NCBI RefSeq assembly: GCF_039532605.1
Contig: NZ_BAAARY010000007.1
Coordinates: 1 to 64,000, forward strand
Reading direction: 5' to 3'
DNA length: 64,000 bases
Origin: Pilimelia columellifera
GTDB lineage: Bacteria; Actinomycetota; Actinomycetes; Mycobacteriales; Micromonosporaceae
Position 1 is the stretch's first letter, and each line of letters starts with the position of its first letter. The notes below the pieces were generated by a model, which had not been told where the DNA came from, ran no database searches, and was given only the letters and a program-made list of their open reading frames with translations. Made by a program: the position numbers and the translations under genes. Below are positions 34,673 through 42,664 of the stretch, piece by piece.

Positions 34673-34881
34673 CGGTCCTCTTCTCGCCGGCGCGCCTCGG
34701 CCGGCGCGCGGGACACTGCGCACACTAACCAACCACGCGTGTCGCTTGGTGGACACGGGCGGCTTCCGCGCTGCGCCAGCGGTGGCGGGGCCGGCGGTCA
34801 GCGGGGGCTCACCCGTCCGGGCGGTCGCCACGCCACACCCTTATAAACGGATAAAACTAGACATAATGCCACACTGTCGTG
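34673..34881. promoter_or_regulatory. Shared divergent promoter region of ilvC-like and ilvD-like genes
   Basis: The 209 bp are GC-rich next to the ilvC-like gene but turn AT-rich at 34842-34870 (TTATAAACGGATAAAACTAG). A -10-like CATAAT at 34863-34868 would place transcription start within a few bases of the ilvD-like start codon, suggesting a leaderless mRNA. No attenuator or T-box was seen. Confidence 0.45.
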
Positions 34882-36771
34882 ATGCCTGAACTGCGTTTCA
34901 GGACCATCCTCACCGGCCGAAGCATGGCCGGCGCCCGCGCGCGCCAACGCGCGACCGGGATCGACCCGGCCGCGGACCGCCCCATCGTGGCCATCGCCAA
35001 CAGCTTCACCTCCTTCTCCCCAGCCCACGCGGCGCTGCGACACCTCGGCGACCTCGCCGCCGACGCCATCGCCCGCGCCGGCGGGACCGGACGCGAGTTC
35101 GGCGTCCCGGCCATCGACGCCGGCATAGCCGTAGGCGACGACGCCGCCCGCCACCTGCTGCCGAGCCGCGAGAACGTGGCCGACACGATCGAACAGGCCG
35201 TCACCGCCCATCACGCGGACGCGGTCATCTGCGTCGCCGCCGGCGGCGCGACGACCGCCGGAATGCTCCAGGCGATCCTGCGCCTCAACCTGCCCGCGAT
35301 CATCGTCAACGCCGGGCCGATGGCGCCCGGTCAGTTGGGCAGCCGTTCCTCTGGGCCGGGCGCGCCGGTCACCCGCACCGATCTCGCGGTCGCGGCCGGC
35401 GACAGCGCCGTTAGCGACGACCTGCTCGCCGCGATGGAGCTCGTCGCCTACCCCACCTACGGCGAGTGCGCCACCTACACCGCCGGCAACGCGATGGCCT
35501 GCCTGGTCGAGGCGCTCGGACTGGCCGTGCCAGGCAATGGGACCACGCCGCTGAGCCACGTCGCCCGCCGCCGGCTGGTGGAGGCCAGCGGCGCGCTCGT
35601 CGTCGACCTCGCCGACCGCTGGCACCGACGGCAGGACCCCGGCGCGCTGCCCCGGTTCATCGCCAACACGGCCGCGTTCCGCCAGGCGACGCTTGTCGAC
35701 GCCGCGCTCGGCGGCCACCCTGACGTCGCTCTGCACCTCCTGGCCGCCGCGGCGGAGGCCGGGGTCGCGCTGAGCCTGGCCGACCTCGACGCCATCGCGC
35801 GCGACACGCCGTGGTTGGCCCGCCTGGACCCGGCCGGAAAACCGGGGCGCCGGCACACCATGGCTGACCTGCACCGGGCCGGCGGCGTGCCGGCGCTCCT
35901 CGGCGAGCTGCGCCGGGCCGGGCTGCTGGACACGACGGCGCCCGCGCCACGCCCGGCGGTGGCCGACGCCGGCGACGACGCGGTGGGCCCGACCCACTCA
36001 GCCGACCTGGACGCCTGGCTGGAGGCCTGGGACGTGCGCGGCGGTCACGCCGGCGCCGCCGCCGTCGACCTGTTCCGGGCCGCCCCGCTGGACTCGCCGA
36101 GCACCCAGGCGTTCGCCACCTCCGCCCGCTCCCCCGAGCTGGACACCGCCCCCACCTCCGGCTGCATCCGCGACGCCGTCCACCCGCACGCCACGCACGG
36201 CGGACTCGCCGTGCTCACCGGAAACCTGAGCCCGGACAGCTGTGTCGCGCGGGCGGGCAACCGTCCGCTCAGCCTCCAGGGGCCGGCCCGGGTCTTCGAC
36301 GCGACCATTGACGCCGTCGCGGCCATCGCCGACAACCAGATCCTGCCCGGCGACGTCGTGGTGATCCGGTATGAGGGCCCACGCGGCGGCCCCGGCATGC
36401 CGGACATCGGCCCGGTTCTGGAGGCCCTGGCCGGCAAGGGCCGGACCAACGACTGCGCGGTCATCACCGACGGCCGGCTCGGCGACCACGGGGACGGCCT
36501 GGCCATCGGCCACGTCAGCCCGGAGGCCGCCGAGGGTGGCCCGTTGGCGCTGGTCCAGGACGGCGACGAGATCGCCGTGGACGTGAGCGCCCGCAGCCTC
36601 ACCCTGGTGCTCGCCCCCGAGGAGCTGACCCTGCGGCAGGTGCTGGAGGAGAAGAAGGACCACCCGTACACGCCCGTCAGTCGCCGTCGGCCCTGGTCCG
36701 CCGCGCTCGCCGCCTTCGCCGGCCTCGCCGGGCCCGCCACCGTCGGCGTCAGCCGACGGCTCCACGACTAG
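34882..36771 (+). CDS. Dihydroxy-acid dehydratase-like (IlvD-like) protein lacking cluster and catalytic residues
   Basis: 629 residues, near full length and colinear with actinobacterial IlvD: TGRSMAGARARQRATG, ANSFTSFSPAHAALRHLGDL, LLPSRENVADTIEQAV, MADLHRAGGVPALLGELRRA, VIRYEGPRGGPGM, AIGHVSPEAA. Functional sites are altered. The NCDK motif (Fe-S Cys and carbamylated Lys) is AGGA at 120-123. CPTCGSCSG is YPTYGECAT, keeping one Cys (196). VDDG is IDAG. GGSTNT is GGHPDV. TDGRFSGG with the catalytic Ser is TDGRLGDH. Dehydratase activity is very unlikely. ATG 34882 (or GTG 34879) has no RBS. The open, well-composed frame argues against simple decay. Confidence 0.85.
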   Translation: MPELRFRTILTGRSMAGARARQRATGIDPAADRPIVAIANSFTSFSPAHAALRHLGDLAADAIARAGGTGREFGVPAIDAGIAVGDDAARHLLPSRENVADTIEQAVTAHHADAVICVAAGGATTAGMLQAILRLNLPAIIVNAGPMAPGQLGSRSSGPGAPVTRTDLAVAAGDSAVSDDLLAAMELVAYPTYGECATYTAGNAMACLVEALGLAVPGNGTTPLSHVARRRLVEASGALVVDLADRWHRRQDPGALPRFIANTAAFRQATLVDAALGGHPDVALHLLAAAAEAGVALSLADLDAIARDTPWLARLDPAGKPGRRHTMADLHRAGGVPALLGELRRAGLLDTTAPAPRPAVADAGDDAVGPTHSADLDAWLEAWDVRGGHAGAAAVDLFRAAPLDSPSTQAFATSARSPELDTAPTSGCIRDAVHPHATHGGLAVLTGNLSPDSCVARAGNRPLSLQGPARVFDATIDAVAAIADNQILPGDVVVIRYEGPRGGPGMPDIGPVLEALAGKGRTNDCAVITDGRLGDHGDGLAIGHVSPEAAEGGPLALVQDGDEIAVDVSARSLTLVLAPEELTLRQVLEEKKDHPYTPVSRRRPWSAALAAFAGLAGPATVGVSRRLHD

Positions 36772-36870
36772 CGAACGCCGGCTGCCACGGCGCGACAGGC
36801 GGGGCGGCTCCAGTCGGCCGGGGGAACGCCCGTCGGTCCGGGGCCCAGGCGCTGGTGAGAGGATGCGGGG

Positions 36871-37278
36871 GTGACTGACCAGACGGCAGGTGAGGCGACA
36901 CGACCGGCGCCGGTCCGGTTCCGACGCAGCGGGGCGATCGCGGCCGCCGGAATCGTCGGACTCGTCGGCGCCGCCCCGGTGGCGACATCGTCCTGGCCGC
37001 TCAGCCCGCTGCTGCTCATTCCGCTGGGGATCATCGTGTGGGCCTGGCGCAGCGGCGTCGACGGCACCGCCGAGGGACTGGTCGTGCGCGCCGTCGTCGG
37101 GCGGCGCCGGGTCGCCTGGGCGCAGGTCGCCGCGCTGGGCCCGGACGGTCGCGGCGGGGCGTCCGTCCGGCTCGTCGACGGCAGCACGCTGCCGCTGCCC
37201 GCGGTGCGCGAGGCGGACCTGCCGCGGTTGGTGGCCGCCAGCGGTCGATCAGTAGTCGCCGACGACCTCGTTGCGTAG
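36871..37278 (+). CDS. PH-domain (bPH6-like) membrane protein
   Basis: 135 residues. Two membrane helices (AIAAAGIVGLVGAAPVA and LSPLLLIPLGIIVWAW) precede a small PH-like domain (VDGTAEGLVVRAVVGRRRVA, then AQVAALGPD and VRLVDGSTLPLPAV). Proteins of this build follow ilvD in related genomes, as far as I recall, but their role is unknown. GTG 36871 is the start. The 3' 30 bp overlap the convergent dehydrogenase gene. Confidence 0.78.
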   Translation: MTDQTAGEATRPAPVRFRRSGAIAAAGIVGLVGAAPVATSSWPLSPLLLIPLGIIVWAWRSGVDGTAEGLVVRAVVGRRRVAWAQVAALGPDGRGGASVRLVDGSTLPLPAVREADLPRLVAASGRSVVADDLVA

Positions 37279-38178
37279 CGGCTCGCCGGCCGCGAGCCGG
37301 CGGATCTGTGCGCCGACCAGGGCGTAGGCGCGCGGGAACATCCCCCGGACCGAGCCCGCCACATGTGGGGTGATGAGCACGTTCGGCAACCGCCACAGCG
37401 GGTGCTCCGCCGGCAACGGCTCCGGGTCGGTGACGTCGAGGGCGGCGTGCAGCCGTCCTCGCGTCAGCTCCCGGACGAGGGCGTCGGTGTCGACGACCGG
37501 GCCGCGGGCGGCGTTGACCAGCAGCGCCCCGTCCGGCATCGCGGCCAGAAACGCCGCGTCGACCATGCCTCGGGTCGCCGCGGTCAACGGAACGACGAGG
37601 ATGACGACGTCGGCGTGCGGCAACAGCTCGGGCAGCTCCTCGACGCCGTGCACGCCATCGGCCGGGCGGGCCGAGCGCGCCACCCAGGTCAGCGCCACCT
37701 CGAACGGGGCCAACCGCGCACCGATCGCCCGTCCGATCGAACCGGCGCCGACGACGAGCACCCGCTTGCCGGTCAGCTCGTCGGTCGGGACGTGGTCGGC
37801 GAACGACCAGCGTCCGGCGGCCTGCTCGCGGGCGAACGCGTCGAACCGGCGCAGTCTGGCCAGTGTCGCCGTGACCGCCCACTCGGCAGTCGCCGGGTCG
37901 TGCACGCCCTGGGCGTCGTAGAGGCGCGTGCCGGGCGGGAGCCTGCCGATCCAGGCGTCGGCGCCGGCGGTGAGCAGCTGGACGGCCTCCAGATCCGGCA
38001 TGGTGGCGGCGAGGCCGGTCAGCGCCCCGGAGGCGGCCAGGAACGGCGGGGTCCACAGCCGGACGCCGGCCGGGTCCGACGGCGGCGCGGCCGGATCGGC
38101 CAGCACCTCCACCGTCACCGACGACGGGAGCTCGCCGAGCAGGGGGCGGCCACGTTCGTGCGCGATCCAGACCTTCAT
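37249..38178 (-). CDS. D-isomer-specific 2-hydroxyacid dehydrogenase
   Basis: 309 residues. NAD(P)-binding loop VLVVGAGSIGRAIGARLAPF, catalytic Arg in VNAARGPVVDTDAL, acid in ALDVTDPEPLPAEHPLW and His in ITPHVAGSVRGM. It interconverts a 2-oxoacid and a 2-hydroxyacid; the substrate is not predictable. It is shorter than SerA and lacks ACT/ASB domains. ATG 38178 begins MKVWIAHERGRPLLGEL. It is divergent from the sugar dehydrogenase-like gene and overlaps the PH gene at its 3' end. Confidence 0.88.
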   Translation of the reverse strand: MKVWIAHERGRPLLGELPSSVTVEVLADPAAPPSDPAGVRLWTPPFLAASGALTGLAATMPDLEAVQLLTAGADAWIGRLPPGTRLYDAQGVHDPATAEWAVTATLARLRRFDAFAREQAAGRWSFADHVPTDELTGKRVLVVGAGSIGRAIGARLAPFEVALTWVARSARPADGVHGVEELPELLPHADVVILVVPLTAATRGMVDAAFLAAMPDGALLVNAARGPVVDTDALVRELTRGRLHAALDVTDPEPLPAEHPLWRLPNVLITPHVAGSVRGMFPRAYALVGAQIRRLAAGEPLRNEVVGDY

Positions 38179-38288
38179 GGCGGTGACCCTAGCCGCCGGC
38201 CGGCCGGGTTCCGGCGACGGCTGTCGGCGCCACCCGTGCGCCCCGTTCGGGGGGACCCGTCGGCTGCGATCGGGGTTAGGCTTGGCCG

Positions 38289-39443
38289 ATGTCCCCTTCG
38301 CCACAACGCCTGGTCCGGCCGCTGGCCGGGGCCCTCGCCGCCGCCATGCTGCTGGCCACGACGGCCTGTGGCTTCGGCCCGCCGGACGCCGACGCGACGA
38401 TCGACGCGCCGGCCCTGCCCGTCCCGACGGCGACGCCCCCGGACGACGACCCCGCCGCCTCCGTCCTGGCGCGGGGCCTGGAGGTGCCCTGGGGCGTCGC
38501 GTTCCTGCCCGATGGCGCTGCCGTGGTCACCGAACGTGACACGCGGCGAATTCTGCGGGTCGGCCCGGACTCGGATGCCGGCGGCCCGGTCGTCCGCCCG
38601 GTCCAGACGATCACCGAGGCCGACGCCGGCGGCGAGGGCGGCCTGCTGGGCATCGCCGTCTCCCCCCGCTACGCCGACGACAAAAAGATCTTCATCTACT
38701 ACACGACCGCGCGGGACAACCGGATCGCCCAGCTCACCCTCGGCCAACGGCCGACCCCGATCGTCACCGGGATCCCCATCTCGGGGGTGCATAACGGCGG
38801 CCGGCTAGCCTTCGGCCCGGACGGCCACCTGTACGCCAGCACCGGCGACGCCGGTCGCACCGGCCTGAGCCAGGACCTCAACAGTCTCGGCGGCAAGATC
38901 CTGCGGATGACGCCGCTGGGTCAACCGGCGCCGGGAAACCCCTTCCCCGGCAAGCTGATCTGGTCGTACGGCCACCGCAACGTCCAGGGTCTGGCGTGGG
39001 ACGCGGGAAAACGCCTGTACGCCACCGAGTTCGGCCAGAACACCTGGGACGAGATCAACCGGATCGACAAGGGCGGCAACTACGGCTGGCCGATCGTGGA
39101 AGGGACCGGGACCGACAGCCGGTACATCAACCCCCTGGTCACCTGGACGACCGACGAGGCGTCCTGCTCCGGCGCCGCGATCGTCGGCAGCACCATCTTC
39201 GCGGCCTGCCTACGCGGGCGTCGGCTGTGGGCGGTCGACCTCACCCCCGACGGCGACGTGTTCGGCGCGCCGCGGCCGATGCTCGTCGAAGGCTACGGGC
39301 GGCTCCGCGCCGCGGTCCGGGCCCCCGACGGCTCGCTGTGGGTGACCACCTCCAACCATGACGGCCGCGGCACGCCCGCCCCGGACGACGACCGGATCCT
39401 GCGGCTCGTTCCCGCCGGCGGCGGCGGGGTCGGCCGCAGCTGA
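38289..39443 (+). CDS. PQQ-type glucose/sorbosone dehydrogenase-like lipoprotein
   Basis: 384 residues. A lipoprotein signal ends in the lipobox LLATTAC, so it is anchored outside the membrane. The GSDH six-bladed propeller follows: EVPWGVAFLPDGAAVVTERD, AGGEGGLLGIAVSPRY, HNGGRLAFGPDGHLYASTGD, WSYGHRNVQGLAWD, ATEFGQNTWDEINRI and GGNYGWP. Related proteins use PQQ to oxidise aldoses, though many actinobacterial ones are untested. ATG 38289 is the start. Its stop shares a base with the ATG of the next gene, making a coupled pair. Confidence 0.9.
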   Translation: MSPSPQRLVRPLAGALAAAMLLATTACGFGPPDADATIDAPALPVPTATPPDDDPAASVLARGLEVPWGVAFLPDGAAVVTERDTRRILRVGPDSDAGGPVVRPVQTITEADAGGEGGLLGIAVSPRYADDKKIFIYYTTARDNRIAQLTLGQRPTPIVTGIPISGVHNGGRLAFGPDGHLYASTGDAGRTGLSQDLNSLGGKILRMTPLGQPAPGNPFPGKLIWSYGHRNVQGLAWDAGKRLYATEFGQNTWDEINRIDKGGNYGWPIVEGTGTDSRYINPLVTWTTDEASCSGAAIVGSTIFAACLRGRRLWAVDLTPDGDVFGAPRPMLVEGYGRLRAAVRAPDGSLWVTTSNHDGRGTPAPDDDRILRLVPAGGGGVGRS

Positions 39444-41053
39444 TGCCATCGCCCGACCTCCCGGCCACCGCCCGGCGCCTACGGCGACGGCTCGCCACGG
39501 CCGGCCGGCGCCTCGGTGGGATCGGGCGACCGCAGGACGGGGCCAGACGGTGGCTTCGGCGCTCGCGGTGGCCCCGGCGGGCGGGCACGGGCGCCGCGGT
39601 GGCGCTGGTGGCGATCCTCGGCGCGATCCTCGGGGTGTTGCTCGCCGGTCGCGCCGACGCCGACATCGGGCCGTTCCGGGCACAGTTCGCCGTGACGCCG
39701 TCCCTGGTCGGCGATGTCGAGATCGACATCCCGCCCCTGGGAAAGCTGCACCTGGACAGCCACGACGGACCGGCCCACCTGAGCGTGCGACTGGCCCAGC
39801 TCGACCAACGCCGCACCGAGCAGCTCATCACCACCCCCGACGGAGTGGCGCAGGCCAGCGCCACCGCGTTGACCGACCTGGGCGCCGGTCTGATCCGGCT
39901 CGGCCTGCGCGTCGTCGCGGTCGCCACGCTGGCCGGTCTGCTGCTGGGCGCGCTGGTGTTCCGCAGCGTACGGCGGACGGCCTGGTGCGGCGGCCTGGCG
40001 CTGAGCGTGACCGCCGCCGGCCTGCTCAGCGGCGCGGCGACCTTCCGACGGCAGGCCATCGAGGAGCCCCGGTACGAAGGGCTCTTGGTGAACGCCCCGG
40101 CGGTGGTCGGCGACGCCCGACGGATCGCCGGCCGGTACGACGCCTACGCCGGCCAGCTACAGAAACTGGTGACAAACGTCGGGAAACTGTACGCGACAGT
40201 ATCCACGCTGCCGGTCTACGAGGCCGCGCCCGGGACGATCCGGGCCCTGCACGTGTCCGACCTGCATCTCAACCCCGCCGCCTGGTCGCTCATGCAGACC
40301 GTCGTCGCCCAGTTCGACATCGACCTGGTCATCGACACCGGCGACATCACCGACTGGGGCTCGGAGCAGGAGGCCGAGTACGTGGCCGCGATCAGCCGGC
40401 TCAAGGTCCCGTACGTCTACATCCGGGGCAACCACGACTCGGCGGCGACCGCCGCAGCCGTCGCCCGCCAGCCGGGGGCGGTCGTGCTCGACGGGCAGGT
40501 CGAACAGGTGGCGGGTTTGTGGGTGGCTGGCATCGGCGATCCCCGTTTCACTCCCGACAAGGAGACCGAGGGCCAGGGCAAGCAGGCGGTCGAACGGGTC
40601 ATCGACAACGGCGTCGACCTCGCGGCGGCGATCGCGGCGAGCGGCCAGCCGGTCGATGTGGCGCTGGTCCACGATCCGGCTGCGGCCGACGGCCTGGTCG
40701 GCAGCGCGCCGCTGGTGCTGGCCGGGCACACCCACCGCCGCGAAGTCCGGTCGCTGGCGGCGCCGGCGGGCTCGCCGGAAACCCGGCTCATGGTCTCCGG
40801 CTCCACCGGCGGCGCGGGCCTGCGCGGCCTTGAGGCGGCCGAGCCGACCCCGCTGGCGATGTCGGTGCTCTACTTCGACGACGAACGGAACATCCAGGCC
40901 TACGACGACATCCGGGTCGGCGGGACAGGTCAGTCACAGGTGACGCTGGAACGGCATGTGCTGGCGCCGATGCCGACGTCGGCGGCCACCTCGAACGGGC
41001 GACCGTCCCCGTCGCCGGCAGGTCGGCGGCCGCCCTCGCCCCCGGGTCGCTGA
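39443..41053 (+). CDS. Membrane-bound metallophosphoesterase
   Basis: 536 residues. One N-terminal membrane helix (AAVALVAILGAILGVLLAG) and a second pair (LRVVAVATLAGLLLGALVF, GGLALSVTAAGLLSGA) flank an extracytoplasmic segment. The calcineurin-like phosphoesterase core follows: LHVSDLHLNPAA, IDTGDITDWGSE, IRGNHDS, VALVHDPA and LAGHTHRREV, with all metal ligands. The C-terminal 40 residues are Pro/Ser-rich. The substrate is unknown. It is coupled to the upstream sugar dehydrogenase-like lipoprotein by a 1-base overlap (TGATG). Confidence 0.9.
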   Translation: MPSPDLPATARRLRRRLATAGRRLGGIGRPQDGARRWLRRSRWPRRAGTGAAVALVAILGAILGVLLAGRADADIGPFRAQFAVTPSLVGDVEIDIPPLGKLHLDSHDGPAHLSVRLAQLDQRRTEQLITTPDGVAQASATALTDLGAGLIRLGLRVVAVATLAGLLLGALVFRSVRRTAWCGGLALSVTAAGLLSGAATFRRQAIEEPRYEGLLVNAPAVVGDARRIAGRYDAYAGQLQKLVTNVGKLYATVSTLPVYEAAPGTIRALHVSDLHLNPAAWSLMQTVVAQFDIDLVIDTGDITDWGSEQEAEYVAAISRLKVPYVYIRGNHDSAATAAAVARQPGAVVLDGQVEQVAGLWVAGIGDPRFTPDKETEGQGKQAVERVIDNGVDLAAAIAASGQPVDVALVHDPAAADGLVGSAPLVLAGHTHRREVRSLAAPAGSPETRLMVSGSTGGAGLRGLEAAEPTPLAMSVLYFDDERNIQAYDDIRVGGTGQSQVTLERHVLAPMPTSAATSNGRPSPSPAGRRPPSPPGR

Positions 41054-41191
41054 CGTCCTCCGGGTATTGCCTGTGCGCAACGTGAGGATTACTGTCAGCA
41101 GGTGCTCGGCGTCCAACATGGATATTCCACGCAGCTTGATGGTCCGTTCTGGGCCGCCGGGACGAACGTTAGCCAGCGGCCGGAGGTAAGG

Positions 41192-42013
41192 GTGGCCACC
41201 CCGCAGCGTGTGTGGATAGCAGTGGCGACTCTCGTAGTCGCGTTCATGGCCGGCACGGCGCCGGACGTGGCGACGGCCGAGACTGCCGACGCCGGCCGGG
41301 CCGCGGGGCCGGTGGCCACGCCGGCCGCGATCAGCGACGCGGATGTCGAGGTGGTCGCGGTGCGCCCCCTGCCCGGCGGGAGACTCGAACGCACCTCCTA
41401 CCGGGCGGCGCCAGGGGTCACCGCCCGCCAACTGCGCGAGCGACTGACCCGCGACGGCGTGCGCGGCATTGCTGATCCGTCCGCCCTCACCGCCACCGAG
41501 GACCCGTACAGCTGCTTCTTGGGCACTGCGTACGCGCTGGACAACGGCCGGTGCCCGCCGATCCGGTGGACCTGGGCCGGGTACTACGATCCGCAGGTCT
41601 ACTTCCGCGACCGCACCGGACCGGCCTGGCCGGTGCGCGAGACGGTGCGGGACTGGAACCAGGCGGTCGGCATCGACTCCTACTGGACGACGGGCGCCTG
41701 TCCGGATGATCGGCACTGCGTGAACGTGCACTCCGCCGACTACGGCGGGACGGGCTGGTCCGGCGCGACATCGTTCACGATCACCTACGGACGCAACTTC
41801 GTCGACGGCACCGTGGTCGTCAGGCTCAACGACCGGTACGCCACCGGCGCGGCCGACCGACGCTCGTCGACCTGCCACGAGCTGGGGCACGCTCTGGGCG
41901 TCGGCCACAACCTGTCCCAGGCGAGCTGCATGTTCGCCAAGGACACGAACGCCAACCCCACCAGGCCCCACCCCTCTGACTTCAACCTGCTGCGCCGGGT
42001 CATCTACCCGTGA
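41192..42013 (+). CDS. Secreted zinc metalloprotease (matrixin/M12-like zincin)
   Basis: 273 residues. A signal peptide (VWIAVATLVVAFMAGTAPDVATA) is followed by a propeptide-like region and a catalytic domain with the full zincin motif STCHELGHALGVGHN (HExxHxxGxxH). A candidate Met-turn is ASCMFAKD. Cys pairs near SCFLGTAYALDNGRCPP and GACPDDRHC suggest disulfides. GTG 41192 has GGAGG 5 bases upstream, so the longer frame from 41102 is rejected. The target protein is unknown. It overlaps or nearly abuts the next secreted-protein gene. Confidence 0.88.
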   Translation: MATPQRVWIAVATLVVAFMAGTAPDVATAETADAGRAAGPVATPAAISDADVEVVAVRPLPGGRLERTSYRAAPGVTARQLRERLTRDGVRGIADPSALTATEDPYSCFLGTAYALDNGRCPPIRWTWAGYYDPQVYFRDRTGPAWPVRETVRDWNQAVGIDSYWTTGACPDDRHCVNVHSADYGGTGWSGATSFTITYGRNFVDGTVVVRLNDRYATGAADRRSSTCHELGHALGVGHNLSQASCMFAKDTNANPTRPHPSDFNLLRRVIYP

Positions 42014-42036
42014 GCGCCGCTCGCCCGGAGGTCGTC

Positions 42037-42564
42037 ATGGCGCGACGAGGGCTTCGATGGGGGCACGCGCTCGGAGTGGTCACGCTCGCCGCCGGGACCA
42101 TCGGGCTCAATGCCGGTTGTGGCATCGCGGCGGCGACCTCCGGTCCGACCCTGCCAGGCAGCGCCCCGTCAGGGATCGACGGGTCCCGGGCCGGCGCCGG
42201 CACACCCGGGGCCGGCGGCGGCCGACGCGCGCTGGTGGACCCGGTCGACCTCGAACGGCTGCGTGGCGGCCCGGCCCGGCCGACGCGCGGGGTCGCCTAC
42301 CCGTTCGACCTCCTGACGCACTGCGGCATCGAGCACGCCCGGTTCGGCGGGCGGACCTGGCGCAGCGAGCGGCCGCTGCGCCAGCCGCGACCGCTGCCCG
42401 ACGCTGACGGCCTCACCCGGCACACCGGGTACACCGCCGGAACGATGACGGTGAACGACCGGGACAGCGCGACGTTCGTCATCGACGTCCGCCGGGCCGA
42501 CCCGTTCGGTTCGGCCGAAGTCGTCTTCTACGCCACCCGCCAGACCCCACCCCTCTGCCACTAA
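42037..42564 (+). CDS. Exported protein of unknown function
   Basis: 175 residues. The N-terminus has a hydrophobic export signal (GHALGVVTLAAGTIGLNAGC); the Cys context is not a canonical lipobox. A Gly/Ala/Pro-rich linker leads to a conserved-looking domain: RGVAYPFDLLTHCGIEHARF, GGRTWRSERPL, TAGTMTVNDRDSATFVID and EVVFYATRQTPPLCH, with two Cys that may pair. I recall similar small domains on actinobacterial exported proteins, none characterised. ATG 42037 has GGAGG 5 bases upstream; GTG 42010, overlapping the protease stop, is the alternative. A terminator follows immediately. Confidence 0.72.
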   Translation: MARRGLRWGHALGVVTLAAGTIGLNAGCGIAAATSGPTLPGSAPSGIDGSRAGAGTPGAGGGRRALVDPVDLERLRGGPARPTRGVAYPFDLLTHCGIEHARFGGRTWRSERPLRQPRPLPDADGLTRHTGYTAGTMTVNDRDSATFVIDVRRADPFGSAEVVFYATRQTPPLCH

Positions 42565-42565
42565 T

Positions 42566-42588
42566 CCCAGCCCCGGCTCGGGGCTGGG
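42566..42588 (+). terminator. Hairpin terminator after the exported-protein gene
   Basis: A perfect 10-bp stem CCCAGCCCCG/CGGGGCTGGG with a 3-base loop, starting 1 bp after the stop codon; it is followed by two GGGCT repeats. Confidence 0.75.
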
Positions 42589-42598
42589 CTGGGCTGGG

Positions 42599-42660
42599 CG
42601 TTGATCATGAATTCTGCGGATGAATGTCGGTGAATTCACGCGCAGAAGTCATGATCAACG
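42599..42660. repeat. Long imperfect palindrome, likely Micromonosporaceae intergenic repeat
   Basis: Arms CGTTGATCATGAATTCTGCG (42599-42618) and CGCAGAAGTCATGATCAACG (42641-42660) pair at 19 of 20 positions around a 22-base loop that itself contains TGAATTCA. From memory, palindromes with GTTGATCATGA ends are common between genes in Micromonospora and relatives, suggesting a MITE or REP-like repeat. It ends 5 bp before the gatB stop. Confidence 0.65.
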
Positions 42661-42664
42661 AGGT

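Noticed and set aside
40934..41971. Reverse 345-codon frame over the zincin protease
   Set aside because: The forward strand encodes a signal peptide and a complete HExxHxxGxxH protease with a good RBS; the reverse frame has no RBS or domain.
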